Shown piece after piece: positions 33,527 to 42,940 of a DNA stretch of 58,454 bases. Every line of letters starts with the position of its first letter. Position 1 is the stretch's first letter. Below the pieces are notes generated by a model, which searched no databases, was not told the origin of the DNA, and saw only the letters and a program-made list of their open reading frames with translations. The DNA comes from Bacilli bacterium (lineage in GTDB: Bacteria > Bacillota_I > Bacilli_A > RFN20 > CAG-288): positions 1-58,454 of the forward strand of contig CAAGLY010000010.1 in NCBI GenBank assembly GCA_900770925.1, in the 5' to 3' direction. Both the position numbers and the translations under genes were made by a program.

Positions 33527-36067
33527 ATGAAAAAAGTAAAACGCCTTTCCCTTCTTTCCTTATTCGGAATTCTTACTTTAGCTTCCTGCACAAAGCCGGG
33601 AGCTAATGGTTCAGTCAAACCTTCCGAAGCACCAAATAAGACCTCTGCTTCTGCTGAGAAGGCACCGCATTTCCTAGCCAACCAGTTTTCCTATCTTATT
33701 GGCACTTATTATGCAAAAGGAAACGAGCTTTCCATCACGAAAGACAAGCTCGAGAGGACGGGAAAAGAAACTCTTACCCTAGTCCCGACTAAGCTCAGCA
33801 CAGTCACGAGGAATTATCCTCTTGCCGAGGGAGAAGAAAAAGAAAAAACATACGATACGATCGTGGTCGAATACGGAGAGAAGTTCAATAACGGAGTTTC
33901 CTATAAGGCCTATGTCAATTTTGCTGACGGCCAGCTTCATTTAGAGAACGTAAAAGATAATACCTCCTATGAATTCAGGCCGGACATCAAGGAGTTTGCC
34001 GGCACCTATTCGGCTTACGGAGACTCTGCCGAAAATAACAGGTATATGTCTTTTGACGGACATTTCGATTCAGAGCGGGGAGTCTATCCGGAAACGCATC
34101 GGAGGAAAACCACCTATAGCGGAGAGCAGGACTGGTATATCAAATCCTACTTTGTAAGGCTGAACGGCAAAGTCTATAAGGCAAGGCAGGAATTCGATCA
34201 GGATCAATACGGATATGGGAAAAACATCCTGCTTAGCAAAGACAGTAAGAATTATGTTCTTAACGGAACAAGTTCCTTAGACACTTCCAAGCCCTCTTAT
34301 TTTGAGGATATCGGAGGTTTTTCTAATCTCAGTCTGTTCGATGGGGAAAAGACGATTACAACTTCCGTTGATACAAAAACAAAGACTTTCACCTTTGGTG
34401 AAAAGAGCGGTCCTTATAAAATCGTCCATGACAACAGCGGAAGGCATCTGAAAGTCACTCTGGATTCAAAGGATTATCTAAGGACAGCGGGTGAGTATTT
34501 CCTGGATATAGAAGCAGACGGTAAGAAGACCACTTATCCTGCAGACGATATCAGTCAAAGGGAAGGAACCTATAATGAAGGAAGCCACACCTTCAGGGTG
34601 AGTATCCTAGAAGATAAGGAGAAGAATAAGAAAACCAGTGTCACCTTTGACGGAGAAGAGGTCAGCTTCTCCTATGTCATCGAGAACAAGCGGAAGTCCA
34701 TCAAGTTCACAAAGGATGGAAAAACCTATATTCTCTCTCCAGATAAAAAAGAATCTTCTATCCGCCTGAATACAAACGGAACCATTTCCTATCCGATTAA
34801 TAAATCTGCTTATTTAAGCAGGTACCAGACTACCTTTATCAGCCATAGTTATACTTCCACCTCTTCCCTAGTCATTGATAAAGACAGGAAGTTCTTAAGG
34901 AACGGAAAGAAAGGCGAGGCTTCTCTCTATTACTGGCATGGCGAAACTTATCCGACTCTTCGTTTCATTTTAGAGAGCAAGGAGTATATTCTTTCTCCCA
35001 AGGATACCTCTATCGGCTATTTCACCTTAGTAAGCGATGATCAGGAAGTCTCTCTTTACAGCAAAGAAGTCTTAGAAAAAGTGTACGGAAGCTATAGCTC
35101 AGATTATCAGGATAGCTTTATCTTTGACTCGGAAGCTCTCTTCATTAACGGAGTATCCTATCCTTATTCCTTCACTCCTAGCTATCAGAATCAGAGCGGC
35201 ACTTATCTCTTTGCTATCTCTATTGACGGCAAGGACGGAGTCTACGAAAACAATTTAAACGGCTGCTTCTTTAACACTACCAAGAGCTATGTCAAGAATG
35301 AAGTCTTTTCCTCCATCAGGGGAACCTATTCCGCACAGGGAAAGTATGGTGTCGAGAACATCAAGTTTACCAGCGAAGGAAAACTCCTATTAGATTTAAG
35401 GAACAAGAACAATGACGGATTAGATAAGGATGTTGATACCCCTTATAGGATCAAGACAAACGGACAGGATAAAGCCTTCATCGTATTCAGCTACAATAAC
35501 GTCAGTATCTACATTTACTTCAAGGACGGCTATGTCACGATTGCCGGAAGGAACTATTACGATAATCGTATCTTCTCTTCCTTTGGAACTTATAGTGACG
35601 GAACAGATACTATCTATCTCTGCAACGATTCAGTCTATCTTAACGGAAGCAGGCAGTATGGCCTTAACCGCAGCTACGACGGAAATAAAGTCATCTACAA
35701 GGGATACTCGGCCACCTTCACCTTCGACGGGGAGAACAATACTGTTGAATTAGATAAAAGCGGAAAGAAGGCAGTCTTAAGTCGTAAGCTCACCTATAAA
35801 GACAGGGAAAAATTCTTCGGAACCTATACCGTCAACGGAAAGAAAGTCGTCTTCAAGAGCGATGGCTACATTTCCTATACTCTCACTTGCGGAGGAACCC
35901 CTGTTTCTACCTACTACGTCACAACTTATAACGGAAAGCTTGCCTTAACCTTTACTGACTTAAGCGGAACCTATTACTTAAGGCTTGATGAGACAACCGG
36001 TGAGGTAACCTCTGCCTTTGTCGCCTCATCGCTCCCGCCTCTTCCTCCCGCTCCTCCGCTTCCATAA
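33527..36067 (+). CDS. Large beta-repeat surface lipoprotein
   Basis: 846 residues with a lipoprotein signal peptide (LTLASC, lipidated Cys about 21) and a Ser/Ala/Pro linker. The rest is built from about eight to ten repeats of roughly 70-80 residues, each opening with a GTY-type strand (IGTYYAKGN, AGTYSAYGD, YGSYSSDYQ, RGTYSAQGK, FGTYSDGTD, FGTYTVNGK). Each unit then has a second strand such as LxLNG-x-YxY. It ends in a Pro/Leu tail (PPLPPAPPLP). No enzyme motif is visible, and an adhesin or carbohydrate-binding scaffold is plausible but inferred. GGAGA precedes the ATG. It stands alone between two terminators. Confidence 0.8.
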   Translation: MKKVKRLSLLSLFGILTLASCTKPGANGSVKPSEAPNKTSASAEKAPHFLANQFSYLIGTYYAKGNELSITKDKLERTGKETLTLVPTKLSTVTRNYPLAEGEEKEKTYDTIVVEYGEKFNNGVSYKAYVNFADGQLHLENVKDNTSYEFRPDIKEFAGTYSAYGDSAENNRYMSFDGHFDSERGVYPETHRRKTTYSGEQDWYIKSYFVRLNGKVYKARQEFDQDQYGYGKNILLSKDSKNYVLNGTSSLDTSKPSYFEDIGGFSNLSLFDGEKTITTSVDTKTKTFTFGEKSGPYKIVHDNSGRHLKVTLDSKDYLRTAGEYFLDIEADGKKTTYPADDISQREGTYNEGSHTFRVSILEDKEKNKKTSVTFDGEEVSFSYVIENKRKSIKFTKDGKTYILSPDKKESSIRLNTNGTISYPINKSAYLSRYQTTFISHSYTSTSSLVIDKDRKFLRNGKKGEASLYYWHGETYPTLRFILESKEYILSPKDTSIGYFTLVSDDQEVSLYSKEVLEKVYGSYSSDYQDSFIFDSEALFINGVSYPYSFTPSYQNQSGTYLFAISIDGKDGVYENNLNGCFFNTTKSYVKNEVFSSIRGTYSAQGKYGVENIKFTSEGKLLLDLRNKNNDGLDKDVDTPYRIKTNGQDKAFIVFSYNNVSIYIYFKDGYVTIAGRNYYDNRIFSSFGTYSDGTDTIYLCNDSVYLNGSRQYGLNRSYDGNKVIYKGYSATFTFDGENNTVELDKSGKKAVLSRKLTYKDREKFFGTYTVNGKKVVFKSDGYISYTLTCGGTPVSTYYVTTYNGKLALTFTDLSGTYYLRLDETTGEVTSAFVASSLPPLPPAPPLP

Positions 36068-36100
36068 AAAGCAGTGTTCTATTCAGACAGAATAAAAGAA

Positions 36101-36166
36101 GGGACTGTTACTATTTAGGACATCTTACCCGTTTCGTAGGGCTCCTATCTAGTAACAGTCCTTTTC
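36101..36166 (+). terminator. Terminator with an unusually long structured loop
   Basis: A 12-bp stem GGACTGTTACTA / TAGTAACAGTCC encloses 36 bases that can fold further (TAGGA with TCCTA, ACCC with GGG). A T run follows. It serves the large lipoprotein gene. Confidence 0.7.
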
Positions 36167-36192
36167 CAATAAGGGATTTTCTGCTTCGGATA

Positions 36193-36813
36193 TCAGCGGA
36201 TAAAGTTCAGATGGCTCGAACGTTCCAGTGAGGGCTTTGGGATTCCTGCCTTCTTCCCTGCTTCTAGGCAGGAAAGGACATAAGCCCTATTCTTCGCTAG
36301 GTTGCGCCTAGTCTGCAGTCCTTCAGAGTCCCTTCTGGATTCTCCTTTTTTGCAGCCGAACACATTGTTCCAGTAAGTAGAACCAATCACAATCCTGCTT
36401 GAAATGGTCGCATACTTATTCAGGACATCGAATGTCGTCGAGGTTCCGCCTCTGCGGGCAACAGCGACCGAAGCCACCGGTTTAAAGGCAAAAGCAGATG
36501 CGGAAGAATAGAAGACCCGATCCAATAAAGATAAGAGCCGACCGGATGGATGGGCGTAATAGACAGGAGATCCGAAGATAAATCCGTCTGCCTCTCTTGC
36601 CTTGGCAATAAAGGCGTTGCAGAAATCATCTTCAAAGAAGCATCCTTTTTCCGTGCATTTATTGCATCCGATGCAGTCTCGGATCTCTTTCACGCCAATC
36701 GGAAAGATTTCGCTTTCTATCCCAAAGGATTTCAGCTCCGCAGCAATTTCCTCTAAGGCAATCTGTGTATTCCCGTCCCGGTTAACGGAACCGTTCAGCA
36801 TCAGTACTTTCAT
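36193..36813 (-). CDS. Flavodoxin-like NAD(P)H:FMN reductase/iron-sulfur flavoprotein
   Basis: 206 residues. The flavodoxin-like fold begins MKVLMLNGSVNRDGNT (FMN phosphate loop), then IGCNKCTEKGCFFEDDF (cysteine motif of the iron-sulfur flavoprotein relatives), FIFGSPVYYAHPSG (FMN contact) and, near the end, IGSTYWNNVFG and GLQTMRNLAKNMAY. Both Met codons in the last motif are AGG (36307-36309, 36286-36288), matching a motif that is almost invariant in relatives. It probably moves electrons from NAD(P)H to flavin or quinone acceptors. The second ATG (36813) is chosen because AAAGGAG sits 7 bases upstream; the first ATG is too close. Monocistronic. Confidence 0.9.
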   Translation of the reverse strand: MKVLMLNGSVNRDGNTQIALEEIAAELKSFGIESEIFPIGVKEIRDCIGCNKCTEKGCFFEDDFCNAFIAKAREADGFIFGSPVYYAHPSGRLLSLLDRVFYSSASAFAFKPVASVAVARRGGTSTTFDVLNKYATISSRIVIGSTYWNNVFGCKKGESRRDSEGLQTRRNLAKNRAYVLSCLEAGKKAGIPKPSLERSSHLNFIR

Positions 36814-36879
36814 TTTCATTCTCCTTTTTTCCTGTCCATCATACCAAAGAAAAGCACTGCCTTTTCGGCAATGCTGAAG

Positions 36880-37674
36880 TTATTTCTTTTCCTTCTCTTC
36901 TTTCTCGATCTCTTCCGGTGTCTTTTGGATCAGATCAAGACGAAGATTCGCTTTCGGTTCTTTCGGATGCTCCTCTTCTTCGATTGCCTCTGGATTATAG
37001 AGAACATACTTATCGACAAGAGAGTAGCTGGACCTCCTCCTTGAGAGAGTGATCCAGCTGAATTCAATGAGGATAAAGAGAACAAAGCAATATTCGAAGA
37101 AAAACAATGGCAGAACCATAAGGATAAGGAAAGAGAAGAGAGAGAGGATAGAGGACTTGCCTCCTCCTATAGCTAGGATAAAGGCATTCTTCAGGATTGT
37201 CTTAGTCGGAAGATCCCTTCTAACTTTCCTTAAGGCATAAAAAGCAAAGACAACCGCCAGATAGCCTTGAAGGAAGACGGTGCCGATCCAGGGGACAATC
37301 AGATAGGTCGAAGCCTTGAAGTTCGTCCTGCAGAAGACAAAGAGATAGCCAAGAGCAGCTTCGACAAGAGTAAGGATAATCCCAAAGAGGACATTGGGAA
37401 GAGAGAAGTTCTCTTTCAGCTTCTTGAAAAAAAGGCGGTACCGCTTTTCGGTCTTGTTGCCAATAAAGTCATTGAAGCAATCGGTCCTTGCCACAAAGGC
37501 AGGACCGATAGTCACAATTCCGAGCGATACGAGAATAAAGAAGAGATTATAGAGAACCCTAGAATCCGCATATCCGATCAGGATATTGATGTAGTTAGCG
37601 AAAGGAGAATCCTTTCTCGAAAGACTGTGGTGAAAGAAGGTTTTCTTTTTCTTTTCCGGATTCTCTCCCATCAT
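36880..37674 (-). CDS. YesL-like (DUF624) membrane protein of the sugar-ABC operon
   Basis: 264 residues with five or six membrane helices. The N-terminal NLFFILVSLGIVTIGPA segment and the YRLFFKKLKENFSLP stretch are typical of YesL/DUF624 proteins, which very often accompany carbohydrate ABC importers in Firmicutes and may aid transporter assembly. The C-terminus is a charged cytosolic tail. It is the last gene of the importer operon, 22 bases after the ATPase stop, with AGGAGG before the start. Confidence 0.75.
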   Translation of the reverse strand: MMGENPEKKKKTFFHHSLSRKDSPFANYINILIGYADSRVLYNLFFILVSLGIVTIGPAFVARTDCFNDFIGNKTEKRYRLFFKKLKENFSLPNVLFGIILTLVEAALGYLFVFCRTNFKASTYLIVPWIGTVFLQGYLAVVFAFYALRKVRRDLPTKTILKNAFILAIGGGKSSILSLFSFLILMVLPLFFFEYCFVLFILIEFSWITLSRRRSSYSLVDKYVLYNPEAIEEEEHPKEPKANLRLDLIQKTPEEIEKEEKEKK

Positions 37675-37696
37675 CTCTCCTCCTATTGGTTAGATA

Positions 37697-38968
37697 CTAG
37701 ACGTCTAAACGGACTTCTTCACTCGGCTCCGGGAAGGAGATGGTATTGCTTGTCGCCGGGTCAAAGACATAAGACTTCTTCGGATCGAAGTAGAGCTTGA
37801 TATCATCTCCGGTCTTAACGAAGTACTTAGAAGGAATACGGGCGATAGCCTGTTTTCCTGCAAAGTCGAAATACAGATAGAGTTCAGATCCGAGATATTC
37901 GGCAATCTTGATATGGACTTTGAAGATGCAGCTTTGATCAAGAGAATCGATATTGGCACTTGTGACAAGTCCGATGGATTCCGGACGGATACCGAGTTCA
38001 GTTTCTTTCCCGTCTAAGGCATCAAGCTGATGGTCCTTGTTCAGAGTCGAAGTGACATCGATATAGTTTCCGTTTAAGGCAATGAAAGACGTATCTCCTT
38101 CCTTCTTGATCTTGATCGGAAGGAAGTTCCTTTCCGGAGAGCCGATAAATCCGGCAACGAACTTATTGCAGGGACGCTCGAAGAGGTTACGTGGAGTATC
38201 AAACTGCTGGACGACGCCTTTGTCAAGGACAACAATGCGGTCAGCAATGGTCCTCGCTTCGGTCTGATCATGGGTGACATAGACGAAAGTCGTATCGAGC
38301 TGCTTGTGAAGGAGAGAAATCTGGGAACGCCTTTCGGTACGAAGCTTCGCATCAAGGTTGGAGAGCGGCTCATCAAGAAGGAAAACCTTCGGAGAGCGGA
38401 CCCTTGCACGGCCAAGAGCGACACGCTGACGCTGACCGCCAGAGAGGTTAGCCGGTTTGCGGTCAAGATATGGTTCTAGGTCGAGGATTTTAGCAACCGT
38501 ATGGACCTTGACATCGATTTCCTCTTTCGTGTACTTCTTGGAAGTACGGACGGCATTGAGGAATTTCTCTTCCGTCTCTTTGTCCCTGTTCTTCCTGCGG
38601 ACGATTGCCATTGCGAGTTCCCTGCGGGAAGCAATCTCCCGTTCGGTAAGCTTTCTCACCTTTAACGGGAAGGCAATATTCTTGTAGACTGTCCTGTTCG
38701 GATACAGAGCATAGCTCTGGAAGACCATGGCGATATCGCGGTCACGGGCAGGGACATCATTGACCTTCTTGCCGTCAATACGGAGAGTACCGCCGGAGAT
38801 ATCCTCGAGTCCTGCAATCCTGCGGAGAGTCGTACTCTTTCCGCATCCGGAAGGACCGACAAGGATGATGAATTCCTTATCCTTGATTTTCAGATTCAGA
38901 TTCGGAATAACCGGTTTCTTTGCGCCGGGATAGACTTTGACAACATTCTCGAATTCAATGCTAGCCAT
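37697..38968 (-). CDS. Carbohydrate ABC importer ATPase (MsmK/UgpC type)
   Basis: 423 residues; the family usually has about 370. Walker A is GPSGCGKSTTLRMIAG, followed by the Q-loop (AMVFQSYALYPNMTV), the signature LSGGQRQRVALGRAMVR, Walker B VFLLDEPLSNLDAKLR, the H-loop VTHDQTEAMTIADRI and a C-terminal regulatory OB domain (GSPEMNFLP). Met in LRMIAG, PNMTV, RAMVR, TEMRSQ, EAMTI and PEMNF is encoded by AGG each time, all at positions where relatives have Met or a hydrophobic residue. An extra about 40 residues lies between the Q-loop helix and the signature. It energises import by the permeases upstream and may be shared by other sugar importers. Confidence 0.95.
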   Translation of the reverse strand: MASIEFENVVKVYPGAKKPVIPNLNLKIKDKEFIILVGPSGCGKSTTLRRIAGLEDISGGTLRIDGKKVNDVPARDRDIAMVFQSYALYPNRTVYKNIAFPLKVRKLTEREIASRRELAMAIVRRKNRDKETEEKFLNAVRTSKKYTKEEIDVKVHTVAKILDLEPYLDRKPANLSGGQRQRVALGRARVRSPKVFLLDEPLSNLDAKLRTERRSQISLLHKQLDTTFVYVTHDQTEARTIADRIVVLDKGVVQQFDTPRNLFERPCNKFVAGFIGSPERNFLPIKIKKEGDTSFIALNGNYIDVTSTLNKDHQLDALDGKETELGIRPESIGLVTSANIDSLDQSCIFKVHIKIAEYLGSELYLYFDFAGKQAIARIPSKYFVKTGDDIKLYFDPKKSYVFDPATSNTISFPEPSEEVRLDV

Positions 38969-38984
38969 AACGCTTCTCCTTTGT

Positions 38985-40097
38985 TTAGCCTTTCACTGCA
39001 CCGGCAGTGACGCCTTTGATAATGTACTTCTGTCCGAAGAGATAGAAGATGATAATCGGAATCATCGTCAGAACGATCCTAGCCCTTAGCCTTCCATAGT
39101 CGGTATGACCATAGGAACCCTGGGCGACCATCTGGATAGCGACTGGGATAGTTGTCTTTCCGATGGTGCTTCCTAAGACCCTGTTCGGAAGGAGGTAATC
39201 GTTCCAGATCCACCTGACGTTTAAGATGGCGATGGTGATGGTTGTCGGCTTAAGGATCGGGAAGACGATGGTGAAGAAGGTCTGGATCGGGTTGCAGCCA
39301 TCGATCCTGGCCGCTTCCTCGATTTCAAGCGGAACGGATTTGACGAATCCGGAGTACCTGAATACAGATAATCCGGCTCCGAATCCGACATAGATGACAA
39401 TAATACCGAAGAGGTTATTCAGATGCCAGCCTGAGGCAATCTGGTTCCTAGGGAGCATGACGAGCTGGAAAGGAACAACCTGGGAGAAGAGGATGACATA
39501 GTAGATCAGCTTTGTCCACCAGGTTTTGACTCGGGTGATGAACCAAGCGGTCATCGAGCAGAAGAGAAGGATGAAGATGGTGGAGAAGACGGTGATAAAG
39601 AGCGAGTATCCGATGGCATTCCTGAATTTGGATGTCACGAATCCGTTTTTAAAGTTTTCCCTTCCGATAAAGGTTTCGGCAGTCGGGAATTTCAGCGGCT
39701 GACTGGCAATCGAACCATTGGATTTAAAGGAGTTTAGCAGAACCCTGAGAATCGGAATAAAGACAATTGCCGCGATAAGAGTAAGGAAGATGTAGGTAAA
39801 GGTATTGCTGATGATTTCCTGACGGTGCTTATTGGCTGTCTTAATGACCGAAGCCGGAAGGAAGTCTTTGTTCTTTTTCTCTTCCCTCTTCAGTTCGGCA
39901 AAGAGATATCTTCCTACTTCCTTAGGAGTTCCCTTGAATCCGTATTTCTCAAGAGGTTCCTTTCTGCCTTTCTTCCTGGCAATGCAATCGTCATAGAGAA
40001 CCGCAAGGGAATCCCTGTCGTCATAGCCGAGAGACTTATTGACTTTAATCGCATCCTGATAGTGGAAAGAGAACGTGATTGGCTGTTTTTCTTTCAT
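38985..40097 (-). CDS. Sugar ABC importer permease, MalG type
   Basis: 370 residues. A hydrophilic N-terminal extension of about 95 residues precedes six membrane helices of a standard MalG-type permease (typically about 275 residues). The EAA coupling loop reads EIEEAAMIDGCNPIQTF, followed by LNVMWIWNDYLLP and YLFGQKYIIKGVTAGAVKG. Met in EAAMIDG and NVMWIW is AGG. The start overlaps the stop of the upstream permease by one base (TAATG), so the two are translationally coupled. The function of the N-terminal extension is unknown. Confidence 0.93.
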   Translation of the reverse strand: MKEKQPITFSFHYQDAIKVNKSLGYDDRDSLAVLYDDCIARKKGRKEPLEKYGFKGTPKEVGRYLFAELKREEKKNKDFLPASVIKTANKHRQEIISNTFTYIFLTLIAAIVFIPILRVLLNSFKSNGSIASQPLKFPTAETFIGRENFKNGFVTSKFRNAIGYSLFITVFSTIFILLFCSMTAWFITRVKTWWTKLIYYVILFSQVVPFQLVMLPRNQIASGWHLNNLFGIIVIYVGFGAGLSVFRYSGFVKSVPLEIEEAARIDGCNPIQTFFTIVFPILKPTTITIAILNVRWIWNDYLLPNRVLGSTIGKTTIPVAIQMVAQGSYGHTDYGRLRARIVLTMIPIIIFYLFGQKYIIKGVTAGAVKG

Positions 40098-40942
40098 TAT
40101 GCTTCGACCTCCTTCTTACGGGTTGCCCTGACCTGAATACCGGAAATTGCGGCAACAATCAGGAAGAAGACAACCGATTTTGCCTGCTGAGGTCCTAAGT
40201 TACCATTGGAAATCGTCGTAGAGACAATATCCGCAGCTAACAGGTTCGTCTGCGGGCTGAGTCCGGATAAAGCAAGGTTCTGATCGTAGAGCTTATAGGA
40301 ATTAGAAAGAGTAAGGAAGGAGCAGATGGTAAAGGAGGGAATAACCATCGGAATCGTCACGTGCCTTGTGGTCTGGAACTTACTTGCTCCATCGATAGAA
40401 GCAGACTCGTTGAGATCCGTGGGGACATTCCTTAACGCGGCAATGTAGATGATCATCCTGTATCCGACCTGCTGCCAGTTCATCAGGATGACTAAGCCGA
40501 AGAATCCGTACCACGGATTCGAACTTAGGTTCTGATCGAACTGAAGAAGGATGCCGTTAAGAAGAACACGCCAGATGTAACCTAAAATGATACCGCCGAT
40601 CAGGTTAGGCCTGAAGAAGATAGAACGGTAAACGTTCGATCCCTTTAGTCCTTTGGTCAGTAACAGAGCAAGCCTGAAGGCATTGAAGTTGATCGTGATG
40701 ATACAGATGGCAGCAAATAAGGTCGTTCTTCCAAGTGCAATCCAGAAAGAAGGCGTGCCGTACTCAGTAGAGAAAGCTCTCTGGTAGTTCTGAATACCTG
40801 TCCAGGACCAGTTGTTGACTGCTTTATATTTGGTGAAGGAGAAGAAGATGCCCATGCAGAACGGAATAAGGAAGGCAATCGTAAAGCAGATAAGCAAAGG
40901 GAGAAGGAACACGGCCGCGTATTTTTTGTAATATTTTTGCAT
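40097..40942 (-). CDS. Sugar ABC importer permease, MalF type
   Basis: 281 residues, six membrane helices. N-terminal FLLPLLICFTIAFLIPF, FFSFTKY and the coupling loop DLNESASIDGASKFQTTRHVTIPM are typical of the MalF/UgpA family. It would form the membrane channel with the MalG-type partner. AAAGGAA precedes the ATG. An 80-base gap with a hairpin separates it from the binding-protein gene upstream. Confidence 0.93.
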   Translation of the reverse strand: MQKYYKKYAAVFLLPLLICFTIAFLIPFCMGIFFSFTKYKAVNNWSWTGIQNYQRAFSTEYGTPSFWIALGRTTLFAAICIITINFNAFRLALLLTKGLKGSNVYRSIFFRPNLIGGIILGYIWRVLLNGILLQFDQNLSSNPWYGFFGLVILMNWQQVGYRMIIYIAALRNVPTDLNESASIDGASKFQTTRHVTIPMVIPSFTICSFLTLSNSYKLYDQNLALSGLSPQTNLLAADIVSTTISNGNLGPQQAKSVVFFLIVAAISGIQVRATRKKEVEA

Positions 40943-40968
40943 AAAAGGCTATTCCTTTCAAAGCGAAC

Positions 40969-40997
40969 AAAGCTACCGGAGGGTTTCCGGTAGCTTT
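40969..40997 (-). promoter_or_regulatory. Intra-operon hairpin between binding protein and permeases
   Basis: Perfect 12-bp stem AAAGCTACCGGA / TCCGGTAGCTTT with a 5-base loop and only a very short T run. Hairpins here commonly protect the binding-protein transcript or partly terminate, giving more binding protein than permease. Confidence 0.65.
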
Positions 40998-41021
40998 GCT
41001 GAATTTTAGTCTAGTAACGGA

Positions 41022-42368
41022 TTAAGCAGCTTTCTGCTCGGCAGCTAATTTCTTCCAGGTGCTCTGGGCTTTCGTGACAAGTTCAGTCCACTTTGCATCA
41101 GAGAAGTCAGCGTTGTAGTAATCCTTAAGGGAGTTGACTAAGTCCGCACGCTGAGCATCGGTGTTCGGAACAAGCGGGAAGTCCCAGGCGACAGAATTGA
41201 TACCGGATTTGTTCATCCATTTAACAACTTCTTTAACAAGCGGATCCTTCGGAGCTAAGGTGGCATCCGAGGCGAATCCCTTGAACGGTGCATTGAAGCC
41301 TAAATCATTGACAACCAGTTTCTTTCCGTCTCCGTTGAAGAGATAGTTAAGGAACTTAGCGGCATTTTCCTGTTTCTTGGAGCTGGATTTCTTGTTGATG
41401 CACCAATAAGCTTCGGTTCCGATGCAGAGACCCTGAGTGGATTCAGTAATGTTGTCATTGTTGATACCGCAATAAATAGGTAACCTGCCAAGATCATTAT
41501 CAGTAACCAAACCGGCTTTTCCTTTGCAGTCGGCAGTTGCCCACTGACCGTTCTGGAACCTGGCAACCTTCTTATTAGCGAAGGCATCTGCTTCAGCGGT
41601 CCTGTTAGATGTAACCATTTTGGTTCCGTTCATCGTGGAGTTCTTGGCATAAAGATCAATGATATTACGGAAGTTCTCATTGCAGTTGAACTGAAGTTCA
41701 TCCGGAGTAGAAGTTGCAGAAGCACCGAGTTCACCGACAAGAGCCCTGTTGAAGGCATGTCCGGTGATACGCCAGGAAGTAGAGCTGTCCATGCCCGAAG
41801 GAGCGAAGACACCATCGATTCCTAATTCAGTCTTATGGGCCTGCCTATCTTCGACGACAGCCTTGAGCTGAGTATAGGATTTGACATCTTCCCTCTTGGT
41901 AACGCCTTGAATGGTAGCCTTATCGGTAAGAGCGAAATAGGCATTGGTAATGCTCTTGTTGTAGATGATGCCATAGCCCTCTTCAGTGACCGGGATAGCT
42001 TTAACCTTTCCGTCGATCTTGCAAGCAAGAGACGGAGAAGATAAGGCTTTGAAGACATCCGTGTCATCTAAATCAGCGATGTAGTCAGACCAGTTCTGAT
42101 AGCCGACAGGTCCGTTGATCTGGAAGATATCCGGAGCTTCGGAAGTAGAGACTTTAGCACGAAGAGTTGTTTCATACTGTCCATCGGCAGCAGTCTCAAC
42201 TTTAAGTTCGAAACCAAGATCTTTCTTGACGGCTTCCTGGATGTTGCCCCATTTCGAGGCTAATTCCGGTTTGAAGTTAAGAATAGTGATGCTTTCGGTC
42301 TTCTTTCCGCAGGCAGCTAACGGCGAGGCTAATAACGCAACAAATGCAAACTTCAGAAACTTTTTCAT
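41022..42368 (-). CDS. Extracellular sugar-binding lipoprotein of the ABC importer
   Basis: 448 residues, family-1 solute-binding protein. Lipoprotein signal peptide (FVALLASPLAACG) with the lipidated Cys about residue 20. The body has ITILNFKPELASKWG, DIFQINGPVGYQNW, KAIPVTEEGYGIIYNKSI and an alpha-helical C-lobe ending in WTELVTKAQSTWKKLA. The operon context (MalF/MalG-type permeases, MsmK-like ATPase, glucanotransferase elsewhere) points to malto-oligosaccharides or a related glycan. AAGGAGG precedes the ATG. A strong promoter with operator-like repeats lies upstream. Confidence 0.92.
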   Translation of the reverse strand: MKKFLKFAFVALLASPLAACGKKTESITILNFKPELASKWGNIQEAVKKDLGFELKVETAADGQYETTLRAKVSTSEAPDIFQINGPVGYQNWSDYIADLDDTDVFKALSSPSLACKIDGKVKAIPVTEEGYGIIYNKSITNAYFALTDKATIQGVTKREDVKSYTQLKAVVEDRQAHKTELGIDGVFAPSGMDSSTSWRITGHAFNRALVGELGASATSTPDELQFNCNENFRNIIDLYAKNSTMNGTKMVTSNRTAEADAFANKKVARFQNGQWATADCKGKAGLVTDNDLGRLPIYCGINNDNITESTQGLCIGTEAYWCINKKSSSKKQENAAKFLNYLFNGDGKKLVVNDLGFNAPFKGFASDATLAPKDPLVKEVVKWMNKSGINSVAWDFPLVPNTDAQRADLVNSLKDYYNADFSDAKWTELVTKAQSTWKKLAAEQKAA

Positions 42369-42490
42369 TTGATTTCCCTCCTTAGTGAAAAACTTTCTCC
42401 TTCTCTCCTTTTGAAACAGATCTAAGCTGAATTCAGAAGAATTTCTTTTTCTTAGTATCTATCCAAGGTCTAATCCGAAACGGATAATTT

Positions 42491-42545
42491 AACCGCTTTC
42501 TTTTTAAACCGCTTGTATAATAGACTTCCTCTACAGCCTTGTCAA
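42491..42545 (-). promoter_or_regulatory. Promoter and operator repeats of the sugar importer operon
   Basis: On the minus strand TTGACA (42540-42545) and TATTAT (42517-42522) are 17 bases apart. Immediately downstream are two direct AAGCGGTT units (42506-42514 and 42491-42499) that would cover about +1 to +20. AAAGCGGTTT-type sites are near-palindromic like LacI-family operators, so repression by a sugar-responsive LacI-type regulator is likely. Similar sites lie at 44814-44823 and 58146-58154. Confidence 0.65.
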
Positions 42546-42887
42546 GCAATCGGAAAAAATATTTTTTGCTACACACATAGAAAATTGCAAATTAAAATTT
42601 GAAATTTATCGATATTTAGGCAGCTTTTCCAATTATTATTAATTCAAACTATCCGTTGGTCTTTTACCATAAAAATATTTTTTTATTCTTTTCTTGGAAA
42701 ATAATTAGTCCGTTTTTCAGGCTGCTTTTATGGAAAAGCCGTTTCATATAAACGCATCTAAAAACAATAAAGCCTCCTCGTTCAGTGGATATTCTGATTG
42801 TGATTTTCAGAGCACACTCTATGTTTCTGCATCAAATTCCTTCAAGGCAGACACAAGCCTCTCTTCTTTAGGAAAGAAAATTCATCC
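42546..42887. other. AT-rich intergenic stretch
   Basis: About 340 bases between two divergent promoters. No gene, RNA gene or significant repeat was recognised. Confidence 0.4.
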
Positions 42888-42915
42888 TTCACACTGAATT
42901 AGACTCGTGTATAAT
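42888..42915 (+). promoter_or_regulatory. Promoter of the small two-helix membrane protein
   Basis: TTCACA (42888-42893), a 16-base spacer and TATAAT (42910-42915). GAAAGGAG follows and serves the ATG at 42941. Confidence 0.65.
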
Positions 42916-42940
42916 CTTTGTCGAAAGGAGAACAAGAGAC

